Source: Methylobacterium sp. J-078 (GTDB lineage: Bacteria > Pseudomonadota > Alphaproteobacteria > Rhizobiales > Beijerinckiaceae). From it: 64,000 nucleotides of DNA. The notes beneath the pieces are model-generated. The model was not told the origin of the DNA. It made no database searches and saw only the letters and a program-made list of their open reading frames with translations. This document shows, piece after piece, positions 19,309 through 28,390 of this stretch. The position numbers were made by a program, and so were the translations under genes. Each line of letters opens with the position of its first letter. Within the stretch, counting starts at the first letter, position 1. The stretch lies in contig NZ_JAKSYI010000069.1 in the NCBI RefSeq assembly GCF_022829285.1, positions 1-64,000 of the forward strand. Reading direction: 5' to 3'.

Positions 19309-20115
19309 TCAGTAGACCTCGTCGGTGTGCACGTCGAAGCGGGCGAGGTGCGCGTAGCCGAAGTTGGTGGTGATCGCCACGTCGGTGGCGTCGCGCCCGC
19401 GCGCCATCACGATGCGGCCTATGCGGGGCGTGTTGTGGCGCGCGTCGAAGGTGTACCAGGTCCCGTCGAGATAGACCTCGAACCAAGCCGAGAAATCCAT
19501 CGGATCGGGCACCGGCGGGATGCCGATATCGCCGAGATATCCCGTGCAGTAGCGGGCCGGGATGTTCATACAGCGGCAGAACGCGACGGCCAGATGCGCG
19601 AAGTCGCGGCAGACCCCGTGGCGCTGCATGAAGCCGTCCCAGGCCGTGCGGGTGGCGTCGGCGCACATGTAGTCGAAGCGGATGCGATCGTGGACGTAGT
19701 CGCAGATCGCCTGGACTCGGGCCCAGCCGGGCTGCGTGCCGCCGAACAGCGACCAGGCCGTCTCGGAGAGCTTGTCGGTGTCGCAGTAGCGGCTGCCGAG
19801 GAGGAATACGAGCACGTCGCTGGGCAGGTTCTGGACGTCGATCTGCTGCGCGTAGGGTGCGTAGACGTCGGGCTGCCCGGAATCCTGCACCACGAAATCC
19901 GCCGAGATCGTCAGACGGCCCGGAGGGGTGACGATGCGGGTGCAGATGTTGTCGAAGGTATCGCGGTAATCCTGGTAGGGGATCGGCGGATCGAAGTTGA
20001 TGACGTGCGGCGTCAGCACATCGGGCATCCGCGAGGGGTGCACACTGAGTGCCAGGATCATGGGCGTCGGTTGAACCGATTCGAAGGCGATGTCGAACCC
20101 AGTCCTGATTTTCAT
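19309..20115 (-). CDS. Transglutaminase-like protein lacking the catalytic histidine
   Basis: A 268-residue cytoplasmic protein with a transglutaminase-like (cysteine-protease fold) core. The cysteine motif HGVCRDFAHLAV and the aspartate motif YTFDARHN are present. At the position of the usual HAW motif the sequence reads DFSAWFEVYL, with Ser209 in place of the expected histidine. The enzyme may therefore use another residue or be non-catalytic; related proteins of the same subgroup may share this, which I could not verify. ATG 20115 (MKIRTGFD) is chosen over an in-frame ATG at 20193. It follows the second transglutaminase gene by 74 bases on the same strand, so the pair is probably one operon. 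Confidence 0.85.
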   Translation of the reverse strand: MKIRTGFDIAFESVQPTPMILALSVHPSRMPDVLTPHVINFDPPIPYQDYRDTFDNICTRIVTPPGRLTISADFVVQDSGQPDVYAPYAQQIDVQNLPSDVLVFLLGSRYCDTDKLSETAWSLFGGTQPGWARVQAICDYVHDRIRFDYMCADATRTAWDGFMQRHGVCRDFAHLAVAFCRCMNIPARYCTGYLGDIGIPPVPDPMDFSAWFEVYLDGTWYTFDARHNTPRIGRIVMARGRDATDVAITTNFGYAHLARFDVHTDEVY

Positions 20116-20189
20116 GACAACCACCTGATCCTGTCGAGAAACACACGCCGCGCTTCTGCTTGCCCGCGGGTCCGGCCGCGGCCGATCTG

Positions 20190-21110
20190 TCAACGCACCA
20201 GTTTCGGCTCCGCCGATCCCGGCACATCGGGGCTTGGTTCGATCTCATCGACCTGAACGTTCACCGTCATGCCGAGGTCGTCCGCAGGGAAACCGAAGAA
20301 CGAACCATGCAACGGCACCGCCTGACGGGGATCGCGGGCGACCGCGACACGGATCAGGTCGCGATTGCCCACGATGCCGTTGGTGGGATCGAACTCGATC
20401 CAACCCGCCCCCGGCAGGTAGACCTGCACCCAAGCATGAGTCGAGCCACCACCCACGTGACGGTTGCGATCCCCCCGTGGGTTGTAGAGGTAGCCCGAGA
20501 CGAAGCGCGCCGCCATGCCCAGCGCCCGCACGGCCTCGATCATCAACACCGCGAAGTCGCGGCATGAGCCGCGCTTGAGCCGCAGGGTGGTCACGGGGTC
20601 CTGCACGCCCTTCTCGGAACGCGCGAGGTACGCGAAGTTGCGGCGAACGCTGCGCGTCATGTCCGCGAGGAGGTCCTGCGTGCCGATGCGGCCCTCGGCG
20701 GGCACGAAGCTGCGTGCCCAGGCATCCACCTCGTTGCGAGGGTCGGAATACTGGCGCTCCATCGCGCGGCTGAGATCGGGAATGTCCTCCGCGCTGTAGC
20801 CGAAGGGGTAGTAGGCAGCATGCGCCGAGATCGGGAAGACCGGAGCGGATTCCGGCGTATGGTCGAGGGTGATCGCGCACTCGAAGGTCAGCTGCGCGGC
20901 GCGGCCCGTGAACGACGCGACCGCGACGCAATTGCCGAACACGTCGTGCAGCCAGCGCAGACCGCTCGGCTCGGGCGTGATCTTGAGCGTCGCCGCGATC
21001 AGGCGCTGGTCGTAGCTGTCGCGCGGGCGGAACAGGATGCGATGCTCGCCGAACGCCACGGGCTGGCGGTAGCGGTAGGTCGTGACGTGGCGAACGGAGA
21101 GGATCGGCAA
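20190..21110 (-). CDS. Transglutaminase family protein with N-terminal bacterial transglutaminase-like β domain
   Basis: A 306-residue protein. The N-terminal 85 residues (LSVRHVTTYRYRQPVAFGEHR onward) are the β-sandwich typical of bacterial transglutaminase-like proteins. The core follows at about 160-260 with the triad motifs RGSCRDFAVLM (Cys), GGSTHAWVQVYL (His) and IEFDPTNG (Asp), so unlike its neighbour this copy looks catalytically complete. In some bacteria such genes pair with circularly permuted ATP-grasp and α-E proteins, but neither occurs here. The substrate is unknown. The gene is upstream of the second transglutaminase gene on the same strand. Confidence 0.9.
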   Translation of the reverse strand: MPILSVRHVTTYRYRQPVAFGEHRILFRPRDSYDQRLIAATLKITPEPSGLRWLHDVFGNCVAVASFTGRAAQLTFECAITLDHTPESAPVFPISAHAAYYPFGYSAEDIPDLSRAMERQYSDPRNEVDAWARSFVPAEGRIGTQDLLADMTRSVRRNFAYLARSEKGVQDPVTTLRLKRGSCRDFAVLMIEAVRALGMAARFVSGYLYNPRGDRNRHVGGGSTHAWVQVYLPGAGWIEFDPTNGIVGNRDLIRVAVARDPRQAVPLHGSFFGFPADDLGMTVNVQVDEIEPSPDVPGSAEPKLVR

Positions 21111-21248
21111 GGCGGGTAGGCTCCACCGCGCGGCAGGCGCGGGCGTGTCGGCACGGACGCTGGCCGAACACGATGCAAGAGGTGCGCCGGGGTCTCAGGT
21201 CGCCCAGCGCGTGAGTGCTTCGTGGGTCGTCCCCGCGAAACCTTTGGG

Positions 21249-21836
21249 TCAGGGAACGATCGGTTGCCGTTCCGTGGTGGCGCGCTCGGCCTCGACCAGC
21301 AGATCGAAGGGCCGCCACGGCTTCGGGATGAAGACCGCCTGCGGCGGCAGGTTGGCGGGCCGTTCCGCCCGCCGGCCGGAGGTCACCACCATCCGGGCGG
21401 TCGGCCAGAGCAGGGTGATGGCTGCGGCGAGCTGCAGTCCGTCCATCGGTCCCGCGAGACGGACGTCCGCGAATACGAGGGCGACGCGCCCGCCCTGTTC
21501 CTGCATGATCGCGAGGGCGGCCTCGGCATTGTCGCAACCGATGACGCTGAGATCCGTATCTCCGAGGAGCGCCTCGGCGAGCTGCCGCGTGGCCTCGTCG
21601 TCTTCCACCACCAGGGCCACCCGGTCGGATTTGACGCGTGCGGCCGGCTCGGGCCGAACGTTGCGAACAAGGGTGGCGAGGTGCTCGGGCACCCCCTCCG
21701 CGATGAGATCATCGTAGAAGGCGGCCAGCGCCTGCCCGATCCGATCGAGGGACAGGCCCGGACTTAAGGTGTCCAAGGGCGCAGCCGGGCGGACGGACGA
21801 GGATCGGTCCGGCGGGGTGCCTTTCAGGTCCGGCAA
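21249..21836 (-). CDS. Receiver-domain protein with a NepR-like N-terminal segment
   Basis: A 195-residue protein if started at TTG 21836, which has GGAGG six bases upstream; an ATG at 21890 in the same frame would add 18 residues but lacks a ribosome binding site. Residues 70 to 190 form a response-regulator receiver domain: acidic pair E78-D79-D80, phospho-accepting D124 (LVFADVRLAG), T152 and K172 (FIPKPW). Residues 31 to 60 read DRIGQALAAFYDDLIAEGVP followed by EHLATLVRNV. This resembles NepR, the anti-sigma factor of the alphaproteobacterial general stress response, whose core pattern is IGxxLRxxYDDxxxEPVPDRxxxLL. The similarity is by eye. There is no output DNA-binding domain. Confidence 0.75.
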   Translation of the reverse strand: MPDLKGTPPDRSSSVRPAAPLDTLSPGLSLDRIGQALAAFYDDLIAEGVPEHLATLVRNVRPEPAARVKSDRVALVVEDDEATRQLAEALLGDTDLSVIGCDNAEAALAIMQEQGGRVALVFADVRLAGPMDGLQLAAAITLLWPTARMVVTSGRRAERPANLPPQAVFIPKPWRPFDLLVEAERATTERQPIVP

Positions 21837-21990
21837 GCGAGGCCTCCGACAGGTATGCTCGTGACGCGCCCCCATGGGCCGCACGGACATTAAAGCCGGG
21901 ACGCGACGGTCAGTTGCCAGAAATCATCCCACCGCGCGACAGCCATGTGCCTTTTCTCAAGCGCGTGGCATTTCTCGAGGGCGCGGTCCG

Positions 21991-23172
21991 TCAATCCACG
22001 GCGGCGTCGGCATAGGCCATCACGCCGGCCACAGAGCGTACGTCGCGGTAGCGGGCGCCGCGCGCGCTCATCATGGCCTCGAACTTCTCGTGGACCTGAG
22101 CCACCGAGAGGCTGATGGCCTTCCGGCGCCCACGCTGTGCGGCGAAGAAGATCGACTTGTTGGCGCGTGCCGGGCCCGGCAGCATCTGGGCGGCGGCGGT
22201 CTTCGGCTTGTCGACGACGGAGGCCAGGAAATCCTCGGCGTCGTCGGGGCCGAGGAAGTGGGCGAGATAGACCTCGCCCAGGGTGAGTTCGCGGCCGATG
22301 CGCAGGGCGATGCGGGCGGCATCGCGCTTCAGCATCTCGCCGGCCATCAGGGCCGAGAGGTAGGGGTCGCGGCGCATCTCCAGGATGCGGGTGCGCTCGG
22401 CCGCGTCCGCCACCGTGGGACGGCCGTTATCCCCCGAGACGACGAGGGCCGCGTCACCGGCGAGACCGTATTTCGGCCCGAAATCCCGGATCACGCCGAG
22501 CCAGGTCCGCTCGATGAACTGATAGAGCCCCGTCGCCGAGGAGGTTTGGGCCTGCACTTCGGTCTTGAAGCTGGATTCCTTGTCCGCCACCGCCATGAGC
22601 AGAACGGGGTCGGTCTCGACCGCCTGCGCGGCGCGAATGATCTTCTGGACGAGGTGGCGGCGGATCCGCATCGGGCCGAACTCGAGGACGTCGTTCGGGT
22701 CGCCGACCGCGCTCTCGGTCAGGAGGAAGTCGTAGGAGACGCGGTCCACCGCGTTCGAGCCGAGCTCGGTGTCGAGATCGTGGACCGCCGCGAAGGCGGA
22801 GGAGGCGGTCATCATGGCGGGCGCCGCCGGTGCGGTGGGACTGGCCTTGAGGACGACAGAGACCGGCTGGACACGCGGCTTCGGCATCGTGATCTCGGTC
22901 ATCGCCTGAGCCGACTGGACCACCCCCGCCTCGGGTCCGATCCCGTAGGACACGATGGCGCCGAGGCCACCGGCCAGGAGCAGCATCGAGAGGACCGAGC
23001 GGGTGAGGGCGGGGCGGCTGCCATGAGCGCTGCCGACCCGGCCGGCCAGCATCAGGGCGTCGGAGGTGTTGGGCGCGGCCCGCAGGCTCGAACCTGCGAC
23101 GAGGAGCCCTTTGGCGAGATGTGGGCCTTTGGCGAAGACGGTCCGTGACGATCCGACGTTTCGACCCTGCAT
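21991..23172 (-). CDS. Membrane-anchored lytic transglycosylase-like protein (SLT domain)
   Basis: A 393-residue protein with a single N-proximal membrane anchor (about residues 58 to 78) and a long exported part. A SLT-type lysozyme-like domain starts near residue 165. Catalytic Glu199 lies in AVADKESSFKTEVQ, followed by the family's SATGLYQFIERTWL. The C-terminal half contains GEVYLAHFLGPDDAEDFL and continues to the end with predicted helices. The enzyme should cleave peptidoglycan glycan strands, producing 1,6-anhydro-muramyl ends, in the periplasm. It stands alone on the minus strand; the upstream 200 bases separate it from tRNA-His. Confidence 0.85.
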   Translation of the reverse strand: MQGRNVGSSRTVFAKGPHLAKGLLVAGSSLRAAPNTSDALMLAGRVGSAHGSRPALTRSVLSMLLLAGGLGAIVSYGIGPEAGVVQSAQAMTEITMPKPRVQPVSVVLKASPTAPAAPAMMTASSAFAAVHDLDTELGSNAVDRVSYDFLLTESAVGDPNDVLEFGPMRIRRHLVQKIIRAAQAVETDPVLLMAVADKESSFKTEVQAQTSSATGLYQFIERTWLGVIRDFGPKYGLAGDAALVVSGDNGRPTVADAAERTRILEMRRDPYLSALMAGEMLKRDAARIALRIGRELTLGEVYLAHFLGPDDAEDFLASVVDKPKTAAAQMLPGPARANKSIFFAAQRGRRKAISLSVAQVHEKFEAMMSARGARYRDVRSVAGVMAYADAAVD

Positions 23173-23326
23173 CTGTGCGACCCAACCCCGTTCCCTGGCG
23201 ACGGATTGAGATTAGCTTGACAGATGTGGCGACAACACGGCCCAGTTTGGGGCAATCCCGTGGCAAGTTCGCCACGGTGTCGAGAGCGTTTCGGCACATC
23301 GCCGACGGCAATGGCACGCCCAAACG

Positions 23327-23356
23327 TAGAAAGCGGCCATGCGAGGCATGACCGCT
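23327..23356 (-). terminator. Terminator of tRNA-His
   Basis: An 11-bp stem with one G-T pair (AGCGGTCATGC with GCATGGCCGCT on the minus strand) closes a CTC loop, 30 bases downstream of the tRNA 3' end. It is followed by TTCTACGTTT, a short interrupted T tract. Confidence 0.65.
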
Positions 23357-23385
23357 GCAACGTCGTCACGATGTGGGAAAGACAA

Positions 23386-23462
23386 TGGTACCACTGCCCC
23401 GGCTCGAACGGGGGACCTCTTGATCCACAATCAAGCGCTCTAACCAACTGAGCTACAGCGGC
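23386..23462 (-). tRNA. tRNA-His (anticodon GTG)
   Basis: A 77-base tRNA folds fully on the minus strand: acceptor GCCGCTG with CAGTGGT, D arm GCTC/GAGC, anticodon stem CTTGA/TCAAG around the loop TTGTGGA (anticodon GTG), a 5-base variable loop, T stem CCCCG/CGGGG with loop TTCGAGC, then discriminator A73 and an encoded CCA. The base before G1 is T, so no G-1 is encoded and position 73 is A. This is the form described for many alphaproteobacteria, whose histidyl-tRNA synthetase does not need G-1:C73. Confidence 0.95.
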
Positions 23463-23656
23463 ACTGCGGGCGATCTATCCCGAGCCGCGCCGCATTTCAA
23501 GCCGCCTTCGGCGGATCGTCGGCAAAAGTGTGCGCCATCCCCAGCGGGTGCGTGGGCGCCGGACGGTCGACGGCGGGACTTCGGGCAGGCTAAGCAGGGC
23601 TCGGGTCCGCTTTCCACGCGCGCTCCTCCCGGCCCCCGCCCCCAAAACACCGGTCG

Positions 23657-25501
23657 ATGCCACCGCAACCCGTCCCTTCCCGCCCGCCGGTCGCCCACCG
23701 GGTCCTCGTCCAGGCGCCGGGGCATCTGCGCGCCCTGGTGCGCGGCAGCGAGATCGGCCTGATCGTGCTGGCCGCGCTCATCGGCTGCTGCGGCGGCGTA
23801 GCGGTCGCTGCGATGACCTATGCGACGCAGGGCATGCGCGAATGGCTCTACGGACTGCCGCCCGGCCTGCGCCTGAGCGCCGCCACGGACCTTCCTCCTC
23901 TGGTGATGCTGCTGGCACCGGCCTTCGGTGGCGTGCTGCTGGCGCTGTTCACCCTCGCGTTGCGCTGGCAGCGCAGACCGCGCCGGGCCGTCGTCGACCC
24001 GATCGAGGCGAACGCCCTCCACGGCGGCCGGATGTCGATCCGCGATTCCACCGTGGTGGTGATCCAGAACACGATCTCCAACGGCAGCGGCATCTCGGTG
24101 GGGATGGAGGCGGCCTACACGCAGTTCTGCGCAGGCCTCGCCTCGCGTCTCGGCCTGTCCTTCGAGCTGCGCCGGGCCGACCAGCGCACCCTGGTCGGCT
24201 GCGGCGCGGCGGCTGCCATCGCGGCGGCCTTCGGCGCGCCGCTGACGGGCGCGTTCTATGCCTTCGAACTCATTATCGGTACCTACTCCATCGCGACGCT
24301 GACCCCCGTCGTGGTGTCCGCCCTGTGCGGCAGCGTCGTTGCCCGCGCCCTGGTGGCGCAGACATCCCTCGTCACCGTCGAGCGGGCGGACGCCATCACC
24401 ACGACGGTGCTCACCACCCTGGACACGGTGCCGAGCCTCGCCCTCGGACTCATCTGCGCCGGGCTCGGCATCCTCATCATGCGCGGCGTGACGCTGGTGG
24501 AGGGGGCGTTCCGCGCCACTCGCCTGCCGACCCTGTGCGTTCCGGTCCTCGGCGGGCTCTGCGTCGGCGGGCTGGCGCTGATCGCCTCGCCGCAGGTTCT
24601 GTCCGGGGGACACGGGGCGCTGCACCTGCACCTCGACGCCCACGGAACCACCCTCGGGCTGTCCGCCCTGGTCCTCCTGTTCGTCGCCAAGGCGACCGCC
24701 TCGGCGATTTCCATCGGGTCGGGATTTCGCGGCGGCCTGTTCTTCGCCTCGCTCTTCCTCGGTGCGATCGCGGGCGAGATCTTCGCCGCCGGAATGCCGC
24801 TGATCCTGCCCGGCCTCGCCGCCTTCGGGCTCACCCCGCTCGCCTACGCGGTGATCGGCATGAGCGCCCTGGCGGTGGCGGTGATCGGCGGCCCTCTGAC
24901 CATGACGTTCCTCGCCCTCGAACTCACCGGCAGCTTCCCGATCACCGGCCTCGTCCTCGTGGCGGTGATCGCCTCGTCCCTGACGGTGCGCAAGACCTTC
25001 GGCTACTCCTTCGCCACCTGGCGCTTCCATCTGCGGGGCGAGAGCATCCGCAGCGCGCACGACGTCGGCTGGATCCGCACCCTGACGGTGGGCAAGCTGA
25101 TGCGCCGCGAGGTGCCGATGGCCCCCCTCGACCAGACGCTGCCCGCCTTCCTGCGCAAGCATCCCCTTGGTTCGCCCTCGCGGGTGGTGATGGTGGACGG
25201 GGAGGGGCGCTACGCCGGCATCATCCTGGTGCCGGAAGCGCACGCCGCCCTGCGCGAGGCCGAGGACGGCTCCCCCGACCTTTCCGGCCTGTTGCGCCAC
25301 ACGGCCGACGTCCTCACCGCCGACATGAACGCCAAGATCGCCACGGCGATCTTCGACCGGACCGAGAGCGAAGCCCTGGCGGTTGTCGAGGACCTCAAGA
25401 GCCGCAAGGTCATCGGCTTCCTCACGGAGAGCCACACCCTGAAGCGCTACAGCGAGGAACTGGACCGGCAGCGCCGGGCGGTGCTGGGCGAAACGGGCTG
25501 A
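23657..25501 (+). CDS. ClC-family chloride channel/antiporter with C-terminal CBS-like region
   Basis: A 614-residue protein: about 12 membrane segments up to residue 450, then a cytoplasmic tail (about 470-614) resembling a CBS-domain pair (VGKLMRREVPMAP; VVEDLKSRKVIGFL). The gating glutamate is conserved as E151, but its motif is SVGMEAAYTQ instead of GREGP. The first filter motif GSGIP is degenerate (AVVDPIEANAL near residue 115). The later GxFxP motif reads GSGFRGGLF. This marks it as a divergent ClC subclass whose ion selectivity cannot be assumed. ATG 23657 has no strong ribosome binding site; no better start is visible. Confidence 0.9.
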   Translation: MPPQPVPSRPPVAHRVLVQAPGHLRALVRGSEIGLIVLAALIGCCGGVAVAAMTYATQGMREWLYGLPPGLRLSAATDLPPLVMLLAPAFGGVLLALFTLALRWQRRPRRAVVDPIEANALHGGRMSIRDSTVVVIQNTISNGSGISVGMEAAYTQFCAGLASRLGLSFELRRADQRTLVGCGAAAAIAAAFGAPLTGAFYAFELIIGTYSIATLTPVVVSALCGSVVARALVAQTSLVTVERADAITTTVLTTLDTVPSLALGLICAGLGILIMRGVTLVEGAFRATRLPTLCVPVLGGLCVGGLALIASPQVLSGGHGALHLHLDAHGTTLGLSALVLLFVAKATASAISIGSGFRGGLFFASLFLGAIAGEIFAAGMPLILPGLAAFGLTPLAYAVIGMSALAVAVIGGPLTMTFLALELTGSFPITGLVLVAVIASSLTVRKTFGYSFATWRFHLRGESIRSAHDVGWIRTLTVGKLMRREVPMAPLDQTLPAFLRKHPLGSPSRVVMVDGEGRYAGIILVPEAHAALREAEDGSPDLSGLLRHTADVLTADMNAKIATAIFDRTESEALAVVEDLKSRKVIGFLTESHTLKRYSEELDRQRRAVLGETG

Positions 25502-25507
25502 CGGCTG

Positions 25508-25711
25508 TCAGTTCGTCCGGCCGGTGACGCGGCGCCAGCCGACATAGCTGAAGGCGAGCAGGCTCGCCCCGCCCATCATGACTAGGCTCCAGCCCCAGTC
25601 GCTCGGCAATTGCCCGTCCATCGGATGCAGGGCGAGCCCCGAGGCCAGCACGAGTCCGAAGCCGGTGACGATGGCGGAGACCAGAAGCCCGAAACGGATC
25701 CCGATGCCCAT
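25508..25711 (-). CDS. Small two-helix membrane protein
   Basis: A 67-residue protein made almost entirely of two hydrophobic helices (about residues 6 to 28 and 40 to 58) joined by a polar loop (HPMDGQLPSDWGW), ending in a basic tail. No known function. GGAAAGG lies about 12 bases before the ATG. Its stop is seven bases from the stop of the converging ClC gene, and it lies just downstream of the YfdX gene on the same strand. Confidence 0.55.
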   Translation of the reverse strand: MGIGIRFGLLVSAIVTGFGLVLASGLALHPMDGQLPSDWGWSLVMMGGASLLAFSYVGWRRVTGRTN

Positions 25712-25777
25712 GGCGAGGCTGCCTTTCCGATGGAAACGGGCCGGCCGCCCTCGCGGGGTGGCCGGCGGGTCGGAGCG

Positions 25778-26539
25778 TCACTTCTGCGGCGCGGTCGAGG
25801 CCGTCGCGGCGGCCGGGGTCGCGGGCTTCTGCGGGGCGCCGAGCACGTCGACCACGTCGAAGCGTACGCCGTCCTCCACCTTCTTCAGGAGGGCGTTGCC
25901 CTCGTAGTACTGGCCCTGGCCGATCAGCTTCGCGGCTTGATCGACCTCGGTCGTGGTCTGATTCAGGGGCACGACGGCGAGGACGAAGTTCACGTCGACG
26001 CCGGCGAGCTTCAGCCCATCCACGGCTGCCTTCCGGTCACCCTTCTCCAGGCTCTTATTGGCGGTGGCGACCGCGGCGGCCTTGGTCGGCGTCGCCACGA
26101 AGTCCTCACCGAGGGTCAGCTGCCCGTCGACCGGGAGCCAGGCGGTGGGCTGGGTGGACGCCATGGCCGGATCGTTCGCCTTGGCCGTGTCGCCACCCCT
26201 GGTCGTGCCGGCCGGCTTGGCCGGGCCGCGCAGGTCCGCTTCGGCTTTGGTGTAGACCGCCTCGTCGGTCTTGGCCTTGGTCAGCGAGGCCTGTGCCTTT
26301 CCGATCAGGTCCTTGGCGAGGGTCGGATCGGCGTCGAAGATCGCGATGCGGGCGAGATGCAGGTCGCGGAAGGCCTGGGCGCCGTCCTTCGAAAGCTTGC
26401 CCACGTCCGTGTCGGCAGCCTGCTGCGCGGCGCTGACCGGCGGGGCAGCCGGGGTCTTCACGGCGTCGTTCGCGAAGGCGACTCCGCCGAGGAGCGAGGT
26501 GGCGGCGAGGAAAGCGGCGACTTTTCTGGTCTTGGTCAT
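25778..26539 (-). CDS. YfdX family protein, exported
   Basis: A 253-residue protein with a signal peptide (ends LLGGVAFA before NDAVK). The YfdX domain follows: VSAAQQAADTDVGKLSKDG and AFRDLHLARIAIFD at the start, WLPVDGQLTLGEDF in the middle, and EVDQAAKLIGQGQYYEGNALL near the end. In E. coli, YfdX belongs to an acid-inducible EvgA-regulated operon and its biochemical role is unresolved. ATG 26539 is preceded by GGAGG at nine bases, deciding it over an ATG at 26578. The C-terminal 25 residues are an Ala/Pro/Thr-rich tail. Confidence 0.9.
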   Translation of the reverse strand: MTKTRKVAAFLAATSLLGGVAFANDAVKTPAAPPVSAAQQAADTDVGKLSKDGAQAFRDLHLARIAIFDADPTLAKDLIGKAQASLTKAKTDEAVYTKAEADLRGPAKPAGTTRGGDTAKANDPAMASTQPTAWLPVDGQLTLGEDFVATPTKAAAVATANKSLEKGDRKAAVDGLKLAGVDVNFVLAVVPLNQTTTEVDQAAKLIGQGQYYEGNALLKKVEDGVRFDVVDVLGAPQKPATPAAATASTAPQK

Positions 26540-26753
26540 GGCAATACCTCCGAAGATGAGCGGCGCCAAGCATCTCACGCCACCTTGACCTGTCCGCGCC
26601 GAAGCTCTCTCCTGATTTCGACTGTGGTCCCACCTGTTTTCGAAGTCACCTTAAAGAATTGTCAGGTTTGGTTCATGCGATCCGGCTTGACAGATGTCGA
26701 GATCGGGGGGCGTCATCGCGCCAACGGGCGGTCGTCGGCGCCCGGAAGCCGGC

Positions 26754-26790
26754 CATGAAAAAAGCACGCGATGCGACGGCATCGCGTGCT
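26754..26790 (-). terminator. Rho-independent terminator of the KgtP-like gene
   Basis: A perfect 12-bp stem (AGCACGCGATGC with its complement) with a 4-base loop is followed on the minus strand by TTTTTTCATGG. It begins 26 bases after the MFS stop codon. Confidence 0.9.
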
Positions 26791-26816
26791 CTTAAGGTTT
26801 CGGAAAAATCGTCGTC

Positions 26817-28175
26817 TCAGGCGGCCGAGAGCCGGGTCTTGCGCATCAGAGCCTCCTCGACCGTGCCGTCGCCGTCGAGGTACCCGTGCCGCTTCGGGTT
26901 CGGCATGATCAGCGAGCCGATGAAGGCGATGCCGAGCATCACCGTCACGTACCAGAAGAACGTGCTCTCGGAGCCGACCTGCTTCAGGTAGAGCGCGACC
27001 ATCTCGGCGGTGCCGCCGAACAGCGAGTTGGCGATGGCGTAGGAGAGGCCGACGCCGAGCGCCCGCACCTGGGTCGGGAACAGCTCGGCTTTCACGATGC
27101 CGCTGATGCCGGTGTAGAAGCTGATCACGATCAGCCCGACCATGATGAGGGCGAACGACAGAACCGCGTTCTGCGTCGATCCGATGGCCGTCATCAGCGG
27201 CACCACCATCAGGGTGCCGAGGCCGCTGTAGAGCAGCATGTTGGCCTTGCGGCCGATCCGGTCCGAGAGCCAGCCGAAGAACGGCTGGATGATCATGTAG
27301 ACGAACAGCGCGGCCGTGGAGATCTGCGAGGCCGTCACCTTGTCGATATGCGCCGTGTTGAAGAGGTACTTCGGCATGTACGTCGTGAAGGTGTAGAAGC
27401 TCAGCGAGCCGCCGGCGGTGTAGGCCAGCACCACGCAGAACGCGCGCCAGTGCTTGAACAGGGCCGAGAAGGTGCCAGAATCCTTCTTGGCCATGTCCTC
27501 CTTGGTGGCGGTCTCGTCGAGGGACGAGCGCAGGTAGAGGGCGACCACCGCCGCGATGGCGCCGATCACGAACGGGATGCGCCAGCCCCAGGCGGTGAGT
27601 TCCTGAGCGGTGAGGAAGCTCTGCAGGATGATCAGCACCAGCGAGGCGAGGAGCTGGCCGCCGATCAGCGTGACGTACTGGAACGAGGCGAAGAAGCCGC
27701 GGCGGCCCTTCACGGCGATCTCGCTCATGTAGGTGGCGCTGGTGCCGTACTCGCCGCCCACCGACAGGCCCTGGATCATCCGGGCGAGCAGCAGCAGGGC
27801 CGGCGCGAGCTGCCCGACCGTGGCGTAGGTCGGCAGCACCGCGATCATCAGCGACCCGGCGCACATCATCAGCACCGAGATCAGCATCGATGTCTTGCGG
27901 CCAAGGCGATCGGCGATGCGGCCGAAGAGCCAGCCGCCGATCGGGCGCATGAAGAAGCCCACCGCGAACACCGCGGCCGATTGCAGGAGCTGACTGGTGC
28001 TGTCGCCGGCGGGGAAGAACACCGGCGCGAAGTAGAGCGCGAAGAACGCGTAGCAGTAGAAGTCGAACCACTCGACGAGGTTGCCCGACGAGGAGGCGAC
28101 GATCGCCTTGATGCGGCGTCGATTGTCGGCGGCTTCGTCCGCCCTGAGTGCCATGCTTTCGGCCGCACCTGTCAT
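26817..28175 (-). CDS. MFS transporter, MHS family, KgtP-like
   Basis: A 452-residue transporter with 12 predicted helices. It shows [15 protein letters not shown] in TM1, [13 protein letters not shown] in loop 2-3, [21 protein letters not shown] in TM4-5 and [13 protein letters not shown] in loop 8-9. These are the metabolite:H+ symporter signatures, and length and sequence style are closest to α-ketoglutarate permease KgtP; the substrate is therefore probably a dicarboxylate but is unproven. ATG 28175 has AGGGG nine bases upstream and is preferred over an in-frame GTG at 28184. The gene is divergent from the glycine-rich stress gene across about 300 bases and ends at a strong terminator. 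Confidence 0.88.
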   Translation of the reverse strand: MTGAAESMALRADEAADNRRRIKAIVASSSGNLVEWFDFYCYAFFALYFAPVFFPAGDSTSQLLQSAAVFAVGFFMRPIGGWLFGRIADRLGRKTSMLISVLMMCAGSLMIAVLPTYATVGQLAPALLLLARMIQGLSVGGEYGTSATYMSEIAVKGRRGFFASFQYVTLIGGQLLASLVLIILQSFLTAQELTAWGWRIPFVIGAIAAVVALYLRSSLDETATKEDMAKKDSGTFSALFKHWRAFCVVLAYTAGGSLSFYTFTTYMPKYLFNTAHIDKVTASQISTAALFVYMIIQPFFGWLSDRIGRKANMLLYSGLGTLMVVPLMTAIGSTQNAVLSFALIMVGLIVISFYTGISGIVKAELFPTQVRALGVGLSYAIANSLFGGTAEMVALYLKQVGSESTFFWYVTVMLGIAFIGSLIMPNPKRHGYLDGDGTVEEALMRKTRLSAA

Positions 28176-28390
28176 GCGTTTCACCCCTGTGTGCTCGGCG
28201 AAACCGTTCCATGGCCCGCTTTGCGCCGGACGTTACTGCGTGAGGCGGATTTCACAAGGGCTGCCAGCGGGTTGCTCGCGAAAGCCAAGATAACGATGAA
28301 ATCAGCCTGTTGAAGAGCTCGCTTAAAGCTTGGCCGTGGCTCGCGAATAGGTTCCGTACGCCGCGTGGAAAGATCAGCGCAAGAAAGCCG

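Noticed and set aside
19136..20248. In-frame upstream extension of the L,D-transpeptidase to 590 residues
   Set aside because: The extension overlaps the transglutaminase gene in another frame and has Arg/Pro/Ala-rich shadow composition, while the ATG at 19135 starts a clean signal peptide.
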